Under the pieces are notes generated by a model. It had not been told where the DNA came from. It ran no database searches and saw nothing but the letters and a program-made list of their open reading frames with translations. Source: Ilex aquifolium (taxonomy: Eukaryota; Streptophyta; Magnoliopsida; Aquifoliales; Aquifoliaceae). Taken from it: DNA of 64,000 nt. A program made the position numbers and the translations under genes. This document shows positions 46,778 to 55,692 of this stretch, one piece after another. The stretch is from the NCBI GenBank assembly GCA_951799425.1, contig OX637393.1, positions 20,153,244-20,217,243 of the forward strand. The letters are read 5' to 3'. Numbering within the stretch: position 1 is the first letter of the stretch; every line of letters starts with the position of its first letter.

Positions 46778-46788
46778 TATAAAACCCA
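46778..46788 (+). promoter_or_regulatory. TATA-like box of the chromovirus LTR
   Basis: TTATAAAACCC, about 45 bases after the palindrome array, followed by a pyrimidine- then GA-rich leader. The same box is at 52792-52802 in the other LTR. Confidence 0.55.
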
Positions 46789-46942
46789 TCCCACATCCCA
46801 TTTGCCCCATTTCTTCATCTCCCTCTTACCCTAACCCTCCTAGAAACCCTTAGAGAGAAAGATAAAACTCAAGATAAAAAGGAAAGACAAAGGGTTCACA
46901 AGTGATTCAAGGATCAAACCCTAGATTTTCAAGAACACCAAG

Positions 46943-47993
46943 GTAGGGGATTTCTTCTCTTTCTCTTACATTGATGTTAGGGTTAATAAATATGTATGTT
47001 TTGATTCTTCATGATATGTATTTGCTATGGCTCCATTGTTTCTTGGTTCTTTTGCAATTGTTAACATGTTTTACACAAAGTTAGTGTTGAATACCCATGA
47101 AATCTCTTTTTGGTTTGAAAAACCCTAGTTTTCAAGAGTGATGAGTTTTCCTCTTGAACTCTTCCTTTATTCTTAATTTCAAAATCATAGTGTTTTGTGT
47201 TGAGTAATAAAATGATATTTTTGTGATCTCTTGCATTTTCTTTGTTGGTTATTGAAAATGTCACATGCTTAAATTGGGGATTTTTAAGATATTCTTGTAA
47301 ATTGTGAAATCGGGTTTGGTATTGTATCTCTTATGAGTGTGGGATGACCATGGGTGGCCTTTGACGAGATATCGTAGAGTGGGTAGACGTGTTGCTTGCT
47401 CCGTGGGGGTTGGCATTTCTCCTACCACTCGTAGTGGGGTTAGTGCTTTGGTAAGACTAAACCGCTATTGCTCACGGGTGCCGTGTAAGAGGGTTAGTAT
47501 ACTAATGCCTGGGTTGGATACGTCACTGCCATTGGTGTGGCATACGCCCTTCCTAAAGGATGGATATATTTGATAAGATTTGTGTGGGTGGGTGTGGGTT
47601 AGATATTACTCAATGTGTCGATTCATGGGGTGTGTCTTACATCATGTTTGAGATACATATACATATTGATGGATTGTTGTATTATTGTGGAAAATGGTTT
47701 CCTACAAGGACTTGTGGGAGTATGGGATTCCACAAGGTCTTGTGGGAAAATGGTTTATATTTTGGAAAATGGATATGTATTGGATCTTGGTTTCTTTTAC
47801 TGTTTATATAAATTACTGTTGCTACTTAAACTTGAGATCCATTTTAAAATGTCCCTGTTTTACTTCAAAGATTATGTATGCTATTTGTAAAATGAGACCG
47901 GCCATTTTATATGTTTTTATAAACCTTGTTTGAGTTTGGGAAGATTTTGCTACAGAGCTTCGTGCTCATCCCCTACAATTAATATTTTTTCAG
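46943..47993 (+). other. Possible intron within the chromovirus LTR
   Basis: Donor-like CCAAG/GTAGGGG at 46943 and acceptor-like ATTTTTTCAG/ATTTGG ending at 47993. The same pair occurs in the downstream LTR (52966-54032) and in the minus-strand solo LTR (24208-23297), and similarly placed sites exist in the TGTGACGCCCC family. It is inferred from site sequence and conservation only. Confidence 0.4.
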
Positions 47994-48485
47994 ATTTGGC
48001 CTTAGAGGAGGAGCTCGGTGTGAATGAGCCGGGCCTTGGGGAAGTTTCCTTGGAGGGGTACCTAGATCCCGAATGGGACATCTAGAGATATAGCTTATTT
48101 TGTTCTAGACTAGGAGATTTATTTATGAACAATGTAAAGTCTAGATTCTTTTGAAACTCCGCTGCGATATATTCATGTAATTCTTTTGGGGAATGTAATT
48201 GCCATATCTGGCCTATTCTTTTGGGATAATGTTAAGGATAGTATAGATGGTAAATAGAAATTTTATTGTTATTGGATGGTTAAATGGACCCTGTGTGGTC
48301 AAGTTAATAGAATTGCACAGGTTGTGATTCTTGGGTGGAGCTTCCTATACAAAGGAGACTCTGCCCAAATTTTGTTAAAAATTAAGAATGTTTCTTATTC
48401 GATGGATATATATTTAGTTGCTCTCATGACATGAATGGTTTCATAGTGTAATGCCGTCCAGGGTGGTATTTGGGGTGTTACAGAA

Positions 48486-48497
48486 TGGTATCAAAGC
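48486..48497 (+). promoter_or_regulatory. Primer-binding site, tRNA-iMet type
   Basis: TGGTATCAAAGC three bases after the LTR end, complementary to the 3' end of initiator tRNA-Met, the usual primer of Tekay/Del chromoviruses. Confidence 0.88.
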
Positions 48498-48669
48498 TTA
48501 GGCTTTAGGTCTTACATGGGAGTTGTAGGTTATGGATCACCACTAGAGCCTTAGGACTAGGTTGGATAAAAATTCTTGAGTTAGATTTTCACACGTCCTA
48601 TGTTCTAGATTAAAGTGATAGTGGGATATCTTGTACATCAATGAACTAAGTTGTATATTGATGTGCAGG

Positions 48670-50091
48670 ATGGACGGTGAACGTGTACGTGGACGAGGGC
48701 GTGGTCGTGGTCGTGGAGGGCAAACAAACCCACCACCGCCACCACCTCCCGATGCAATTAATGGCATCTATCAGTGTTTGAGGGAGCTCACCACTCTGGT
48801 ACAACACCAGAATGGGAACAACCATAACGGTGGGGCTCCTCCACTAGCCCAAGTACCGGGCAACGGAGAGGAGAATAGGAGAATGGTAGTTCTCCGAGAG
48901 TTTCTGAGGCAACACCCACCTACTTTCCAAGGGAGCTCTAACCCTTTGGATGCGGATAAATGGATCCGCCGAGTGAAGAAGATATGTGATGGCATGGGGA
49001 TAGCCGAGGATCTTCGGGTCGGCTTGGCGACTTATCAATTCGAGGGGGAGGCCGACCATTGGTGGGACTCAGTGAAAGGAAGGAGGACCACAGATGCACT
49101 CATTTGGGAGGAATTTGACCAAATTTTCCAAGACAAGTACTTTCCGGAATCAGTAAGAGACAGAATGAAGGCCGATTTCCTTGCTATCCGACAGGGCAGC
49201 AGGACGGTGATCGAGTACGAGAGGAGTTTCGATGAGCTATCCCGTTATGCTACAGAGTTTATATCTACTGAGGCCAGCAGGGCCAAGCGCTTTGAGCAGG
49301 GCTTGAGGCCTGCTATCTGGGAGAAGCTGGTGGCTCTCAAGATCCGGGAGTATGGGGACCTAGTTGACCGAGCTGCATTGGTGGAGAGAGATATAGAGGA
49401 CAGCCAGCAGCGACAGAGCTTCGCGAGAGGAGGTCCGATCAGGACGGACCCTAGCACCAGTGGAGTGCAGCGAGCAGCACCGTACCGAAGTCCAGACCAG
49501 GCAGGTGGACAGAGACTTCTGACAACTCGAGGAGATGAAGTGACTCAGACTAGAACAAGAACTGACCCGCGCCAATGCTTTGCATGCGGAGAGTATGGGC
49601 ACTTCAAACATAGATGCCCCTCGTTTCCCCCAAGGACCAAACAAGCAACCGAGCAAGTACCAGCAAACAAGCCACCTCTACAAAGGCCAGCACAAAAGAT
49701 ACCTCAGATAGCTCGAGGAGCGGGAGGCGTACCAGAGAGAGTAGGCACGGATGCACGCCGATGCTACGCCTGTGGAGGTGTTGGGCACTTCAAAGATAAT
49801 TGTCCATTGCTTTCCACCAAGACCAACCAAGTAACTGGGCGAGTGAATGCAAACAGGCCACCGCTACGACAGCCACTACCACCACAAAGACCGTTACAAG
49901 CTCAAGCCCCCGGCGGCGCCAATCAAGGAAGAGTTTTTGCTTTGACTCAACCGGAGGAAGATGCCTCCAACGCCGTTGTGGAAGGTATTGTTCTTCTCTA
50001 CCATTCTTGGGCCCGAATTACATTGGATACCTATGCGACTTATTCTTTTCTACGTACTGTGTACGCTGTGGAATTGGGATTGGGTTTCTAG
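48670..50091 (+). CDS. Chromovirus gag with the start of protease
   Basis: Structural polyprotein of a Tekay/Del-like chromovirus. I start at the ATG of MDGERVRGRGRGRGRGG because the Arg-Gly-rich and Pro-rich opening is typical. The Retrotrans_gag core shows LREFLRQHPPTFQGSSNPLD, then WWDSVKGRRTTDALIWEEF and FPESVRDRMKADFLAIRQGS. There are two zinc knuckles of the C-x2-C-x4-H-x4-C type: CFACGEYGHFKHRCP and CYACGGVGHFKDNCP. The end resembles the start of a retropepsin (SWARITLDTYATYSFLRTVY). The frame is open throughout gag, but the rest of the element is incomplete. Confidence 0.88.
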   Translation: MDGERVRGRGRGRGRGGQTNPPPPPPPDAINGIYQCLRELTTLVQHQNGNNHNGGAPPLAQVPGNGEENRRMVVLREFLRQHPPTFQGSSNPLDADKWIRRVKKICDGMGIAEDLRVGLATYQFEGEADHWWDSVKGRRTTDALIWEEFDQIFQDKYFPESVRDRMKADFLAIRQGSRTVIEYERSFDELSRYATEFISTEASRAKRFEQGLRPAIWEKLVALKIREYGDLVDRAALVERDIEDSQQRQSFARGGPIRTDPSTSGVQRAAPYRSPDQAGGQRLLTTRGDEVTQTRTRTDPRQCFACGEYGHFKHRCPSFPPRTKQATEQVPANKPPLQRPAQKIPQIARGAGGVPERVGTDARRCYACGGVGHFKDNCPLLSTKTNQVTGRVNANRPPLRQPLPPQRPLQAQAPGGANQGRVFALTQPEEDASNAVVEGIVLLYHSWARITLDTYATYSFLRTVYAVELGLGF

Positions 50092-51640
50092 GGAATAGAA
50101 CTTACTGTATAGGTTAACTTGCCTACGGGAAAACAAGGGGATACCAGTAGGGTTTATTTATATGTACTCTTTGACTCTAATTTATATCTACTTGCTAGGA
50201 AATCATCATGTCTTGCCATTCTGGATAATACTACCTTGTTCCAAAATATATTATGGTGGGGTAAACCCTAAATCTTTTCTTATGCCTTCAAACCCTAGTT
50301 TACAAAGGAGATGTGTTTTTCTCTTGATTTCTCATTTGTTCTTGATTCCCGAACTTAAATATTATTTGTTCTAAGCTATGTTATGGGTGGGTGACCACCA
50401 AATCCTTTTGGTATGCCCTTAAAATCCTAGTTTTCAAGGGAGAGGTGTTTTCTCTTTATCTTGCCTCTGTTATTGATTTCAAACCTTGATAGTCGTTTGT
50501 TATCGATTCCAATACATGATTGTTACTTTATCTCTGATTCCAAGCTTGATCTCCGTTGTTATTGATCTCGAGACTTGAGTGTTTCCTTGTCCTTAACTTC
50601 CTAAGCTTAATGATCCATTTGTTCTTGGTATCCAAAAATTTGATATTCGTTTGTTATTGATTCTACCCTTGTGATTCAATTATTTTCAATATTTAATACT
50701 TGATATTCTTTATTCTTGGTTCCAAGACTTGAGTGTTCTTTTGGTCTTGATTTCTAAGCTTCATAATCCTTTTTTCTTGATTTCACACCTTAATAGTTGT
50801 TTGTTATTGATTTCCATACATGATCGTTCCGTTAAATCTTAATTTCTCCTTTGTTCACGACTTTCACGCTTGATACGCCTTTATTCTGGATTTCCAAGCT
50901 TAATATTCATTTGCTCTTGATAGCCAAATTTGATATTCATTTGATTGATTCTAACTATTGTAATTTATGTATTCTTGATATTCAATATTTGACATCCTTT
51001 GGTTCTTGATTTCAAGACTTGGTTGTTCCTTTGTTTTTAATTTCCCCAGGCTTGATGATCCATTGGTTCTTGATAGCCAAATTTAATATTCATTTGTTAT
51101 TGATTCTAACTCTTGTGATTCATTTATTCTTGATATTCAATACTTGATATTCATTGGTTCTTGATTTCAAGACTTGACATTCAATTGCTCTTGATTTCAA
51201 TACTTGATTTCTCCTTGTCCTTGAGTTCAAAACTTGATACTCTTTAGTTCTTGGTTACAAAGCTTGATATGCATCTGTTATTGACTCCAAGACTCGATTG
51301 TTACTTTGTTCTTGATTTCAAGCTTTGATTGTTTCTTATTTTGATTCCAAAGCTTGATATGGGTTTGTTATGGAATTCGAGACTTGATTGTTCCTTTATT
51401 TTGGATTCCAAAAACTTGAGATTCGTTTGTTATTAATTTCAAACCTTGCTTGTTCTTTTGTTCTTGATTTCCAAGCTTGATAGCCATTTGTTCTTGATTC
51501 CCAAGCTTGATTATTTATTTGTTCCTTAATTCAAAATTCTAAAGATTGGTATTGACCAATAAAATGGTATTTTCGATGATATTATGTTAATTTTTCTTAA
51601 ATTATTTCGTTGGAAAAATGTACATGGATTTGGAAGCTAA
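50092..51640 (+). repeat. Degenerate CTTGATT-rich array in place of central pol
   Basis: About 1.5 kb with no gene. From about 50210 to 51540 phrases such as ttgttcttgatttcaagact and cttgatattcatttgttatt recur every 40-60 bases with many variations. The opening (ccctagtttacaaaggagat, then tttctcttgatttctc) and the end (aataaaatggtatttt) resemble the LTR segment at 47120-47230, suggesting that an LTR-like piece was amplified here. The reverse transcriptase, RNase H and integrase core expected at this place are not visible. Confidence 0.6.
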
Positions 51641-51699
51641 GATGGAGGGGGGGACAAGTCTGGTTAGGTTTCAACTGTAAGCTTTGGTGGATTGTAATT

Positions 51700-52275
51700 T
51701 ATATCAGAGTGCGCAGCGAACTAACGGAGTAAGGACTACAATGGGGAAACTACGGAGAAGATTCAACTCATCCGGGAGAGGCTACGCACGGCGCGAAGTA
51801 GACAGAAGAGCTACGCGGACCACAAACGAAGATCCTTGGAATTAAAAGTGGGAGATTACATGTTTTCCAAGGTGTCACACAAGAAGGGCGTGTTTCGATT
51901 CGGCAAGAAGGAGAAGTTAGCGCCAAGATATACCGGACCGTTTGAAGTGATCAAAGCAGTAGGCAATGCGGCGTATCAACTTCGACTACTAGCCCAGATA
52001 TCCAAAGTACATGGCGTGTTTCACGTGTCGATGTTGAGGACGTGTCACTCGGATGCAACTCCAGTCGTGAACTTGGAGGAGATGAAAATTTAAGACGGAG
52101 CAACCTACGAAGAACAACCGGTAGAAATTCTCGACGCAAAGGAAAAAGGTACTCCGTAACAAAGTCATCCGACTAGTGAAGGTTTGGTGGCAACACCATG
52201 GAGTGGAGGAAGCTACATGGGAACCGGAGCAAGAAATGCGGGAGAAGTATCCCTTTTTGTTCACTACTTGAGGTA
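51700..52275 (+). pseudogene. Chromovirus integrase C-terminal end and chromodomain relic
   Basis: Visible are LELKVGDYMFSKVSHKKGVF, then KLAPRYTGPFEVIKAVGNAA and KVHGVFHVSMLRTC, the GPF/Y module of the integrase C-terminus. Beyond 52095 come recognisable chromodomain pieces: the VEILD opening and a tail resembling the WEPEQEMREKYPFLF type. This places the element in the chromodomain-bearing lineage. The region is broken. Confidence 0.8.
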
Positions 52276-52296
52276 AGTTTTGAGGACGAAACTTTC

Positions 52297-52310
52297 TTAA
52301 AGGGGGGTGG
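52297..52310 (+). promoter_or_regulatory. Polypurine tract of the chromovirus
   Basis: aaaggggggtgga next to the downstream LTR at 52313, the usual primer for plus-strand DNA synthesis in LTR elements. Confidence 0.85.
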
Positions 52311-52617
52311 ATTGTAACACCCCGCATTTTCGTTCATATAGATATATAGATATAGCAAATAATGGTTGTAAAGATGTGGATAGGGATATTGAAGTGTGTT
52401 TGAACTTTGTAAATTTGAAAAGTAACGATTTAAAATGTTAATGAAAATCATAGTTGAAATTTAGTTTTAGTGAGTGAAAATATAAAATGTTAGGTCCTAT
52501 AACTTGTATTAGATAGGTTTGGTGTATAAATATGTGTTGGAGAGGTTTGTGATGGATTTGGTTAGTTTTGGAATGGATTGGAAATGGAAAACAAAAGAAA
52601 TAGGCAAAACTGGGTAA

Positions 52618-52746
52618 ATGGTACCGGTACCCAGTACCGGTACCATACAGTACCGGTACTGTGTACCGGTACTTCGACTCCAGAAGGTTTGGGGTACCGG
52701 TACTGAGTACCGGTACCATACAGTACCGGTACTGGGTACGGGTACG
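52618..52746. repeat. Palindrome array, word GTACCGGTAC (downstream LTR)
   Basis: About eight words, two more than in the upstream LTR. The extra block (accatacagtaccggtac) repeats a block already present further on, so it arose by copying within the array after insertion. Confidence 0.92.
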
Positions 52747-54043
52747 ATCTGTCTGACGCCGCTAAACAGTTAAAAAGTCAGGATTTTTGTGTTATAAAAC
52801 CCATCCCACATCCCATTTGCCCCATTTCTTCATCTCCCTCTTACCCTAACCCTCCTAGAAACCCTTAGAGAGAAAGAGAGAAAGATAAAACTCAAGATAA
52901 AAAGGAAAGACAAAGGGTTCACAAGTGATTCAAGGATCAAACCCTAGATTTTCAAGAACACCAAGGTAGGGGATTTCTTCTCTTTCTCTTACATTGATGT
53001 TAGAGTTAATAAATATGTATGTTTTGATTCTTCATGATATGTATTTGCTATGGTTCCATTGTTTCTTGGTTCTTTTGCAATTGTTAACATGTTTTACACA
53101 AAGTTAGGGTTGAATACCCATGAAATCTCTTTTTGGTTTGAAAAACCCTAGTTTTCAAGAGTGATGGGTTTTCCTCTTGAACTCTTCCTTTATTCTTAAT
53201 TTCAAAATCATTGTGTTTTGTGTTGAGTAATAAAATGATATTTTTGTGATCTCTTGCATTTTCTTTGTTGGTTATTGAAAATGTCACATGCTTAAATTGG
53301 GGATTTTTAAGATATTCTTGTAAATTGTGAAATCGGGTTTGGTATTGTATCTCTTATGAGTGTGGGATGACCATGGGTGGCCTTTGACGAGATATCGTAG
53401 AGTGGGTAGACGTGTTGCTTGCTCCGTGGGGGTTGGCATTTCTCCTACCACTCGTAGTGGGGTTAGTGTTTTGGTAAGACTAAACCGCTATTGCTCACGG
53501 GTGCCGTGTAAGAGGGTTAGTATATTAATACCTGGGTTGGATACGTCACTGCCATTGGTGTGGCATACGCCCTTCCTAAAGGATGGATATCTTTGATAAG
53601 ATTTGTGTGGGTGTGTGTGGGTTAGATATTACTCAATGTGTTGATTCATGGGGTGTGCCTTACATCATGTTTGAGATACATACATATGGTTGTGGAATAT
53701 TCAAGTTATGGATTATTGTATTATTGTGGAAAATGGTTTCCTACAAGGACTTGTGGGAGTATGGGATTCCACAAGGTCTTGTGGGAAAATGGTTTATATT
53801 TTGGAAAATGGATATGTATTGGATCTTGGATTCTTTTACTGTTCATTTAAATTACTGTTGCTACTTAAACTTGAGATCCATTTTAAAATGTCCCTGTTTT
53901 ACTTCAAAGATTATGTATGCTATTTGTAAAATGAGACCGGCCATTTTATATGTTTTTATAAACCTTGTTTGAGTTTGGGAAGATTTTGCTACAGAACTTC
54001 GTGCTCATCCCCTACAATTAATATTTTTTCAGATTTGGCCTTA

Positions 54044-54405
54044 GAGCATCTCCAACCATGACTCAAATTTTTACTCAAATTTAAATTAATATTTGAGTAA
54101 AAAGTTTGATTTGATATAAAGGACTCCAATGGACAAACTCAAATTTAAAGAAGAAGATACTCAAATTTAAATGAGAACAAACCCAAATTTAAAAGGGAGT
54201 AAGGATGACCATTGGATCTTTAAAAGATTGTGAAATCTTACCATTAAATATTTGAGTAAAAATTTGAGTCTCCCTTGATTTGAGTAAAAAAATGAGTTTC
54301 CCTTGATTTGGTATAAGTTTGAGTCAAGGGTTGGAGCAAGTTTTTTAGACTTTTTTACTCAAATTTAAATTTGAGTCTAAATTTGAGTAAGGATTGGAGA
54401 TGCTC
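54044..54405. mobile_element. MITE, Tourist/PIF-Harbinger-like, 362 bp
   Basis: Terminal inverted repeats GAGCATCTCCAACC and GAGCATCTCCAATC (reverse complement of the right end), with a TTA target duplication (54041-54043 and 54406-54408). The upstream LTR has a single TTA at this site, giving a clean empty site. The interior is AT-rich, with gactcaaatttttactcaaa-type text in inverted orientation on both arms. There is no coding capacity. It is younger than the chromovirus. Confidence 0.93.
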
Positions 54406-54886
54406 TTAGAAGAGGAGCTCGGTGTGAATGAGCCGGGCCTTGGGGAAGTTTCCTTGGAGGGGTACCTAGATCCCGAATGGGACATCTAGAGATATAGCTT
54501 ATTTTGTTCTAGACTAGGAGATTTATTTATGAACAATGTAAAGTCTAGATTCTTTTGAAACTCCGCTGCGATATATTCATGTAATTCTTTTGGGGAATGT
54601 AATTGCCATATCTGGCCTATTCTTTTGGGATAATGTTAAGGATAGTATAGATGGTAAATAGAAATTTTATTGTTATTGGATGGTTAAATGGACCCTGTGT
54701 GGTCAAGTTAATAGAATTGCACAGGTTGTGATTCTTGGGTGGAGCTTCCTGTACAAAGGAGACTCTGCCCAAATTTTGTTAAAAATTAAGAATGTTTCTT
54801 ATTCGATGGATATATATTTAGTTGCTCTCATGACATGAATGGTTTCATAGTGTAATGCCGTCCAGGGTGGTATTTGGGGTGTTACA

Positions 54887-55692
54887 GGTCTGTATTGTGC
54901 AGAGTTTCCATGATTTGGGGGAGGTTTGGAAGCCTACACAAGCAAGGTACAGACATGCCTGCACCCCTGCCACTTTGTCAGCCTCTCTCCTTCTCTCTCC
55001 TCTTCTTCCATGCTTCTTCTTCCAATTCAGGTTTTTGTGTAAGAGATGGCATGGTGGTATGTGGAACATGTAAGGGAAGTTATGGGAGAAGTTTAGGTGG
55101 GATCCCCAAGCAGTTGGAGTTGAGTTGCAGAAATCAGGTGTTTTTTGCAAAACCTACCAATAGGTCGATGACAAAACCTACCGGTAGGTTTTGGTTTCCT
55201 TCTACTAGTAGGTCGTATTTGGGATGCTAGCTCAAGACCAATTTTTGTAAATTCTTCATAACTATTGAGCTAAAATTTTGACACAATATAGAGGACATCC
55301 AGATCTACAACTTTCATGTTTTGTACTTGTTCATATTCGAAGTGGATCATGGTAAAAAATGGGGAATACCAAGGTACCAATACCAAATCGTGCGGGTGCC
55401 GGTACCAAAATTCAAGAAGGCTTAAATATCGGTACCTATGATACCAAATACCTCTACCTTTTTGATTTCTTTCACTTTAAAGCCTTCTAATCCTCATGTA
55501 ATGTGTTCATCTCTTCACCACTCATCCATACTTATTTGCAGAGTTCCGAAAGCCATCATTTACACTATGATTACCTGCAACATCAAAATTTTCACATTAT
55601 TCATAAATTCGACTAACTCTAAGTAATTAAATGAAAAGTTTGAGTTAAAATGCATGTAATGAGGCCGTTAAATATGCAATATTATGCGCTCA
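54887..55692 (-). repeat. NA-2 downstream LTR, right piece with duplicated 0.6 kb
   Basis: The first 0.62 kb (54887 to about 55513) is a near-copy of 43710-44354 plus 46318-46329; the rest continues to the LTR end at 55692. The two copies are much more similar to each other than to the upstream LTR at 59812-60490. Confidence 0.88.

Larger units (their letters stand above)
46327..48482 (+). repeat. Chromovirus upstream (5') LTR
   Basis: Matches 52313-54886 without the MITE. It contains a TACCGGTAC array (46634-46735), a TATA-like TTATAAAACCC at 46778-46788, a GA-rich leader and donor-like and acceptor-like splice sites (46943 and 47993). Confidence 0.93.
46327..54886 (+). mobile_element. Young chromovirus derivative (Tekay/Del-like)
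   Basis: LTRs at 46327-48482 and 52313-54886 (the latter with a MITE) run from about TGTAACACCCCGC to GGGGTGTTACA. By eye about 12 differences were counted in roughly 950 aligned bases, about 1 to 1.5 percent, so the element is young (order of half a million years at the usual plant rate). The primer site for tRNA-iMet is at 48486-48497 and the polypurine tract at 52297-52310. The body codes gag, the start of protease, and the integrase C-terminus with a chromodomain; the central pol is not visible, and a repetitive stretch lies in its place. The flanks (tcatc on the left, ggtct on the right) are not a duplication. Confidence 0.9.
52313..54886 (+). repeat. Chromovirus downstream (3') LTR with MITE
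   Basis: Matches 46327-48482; it carries a MITE at 54044-54405 and a longer palindrome array (52618-52746). Confidence 0.93.

Noticed and set aside
47337-47972. Several ORFs of 78-91 residues in the chromovirus LTRs, present in both LTRs
   Set aside because: They lie within a probable LTR intron, differ between the two LTRs in frame and length, and show no known domain.
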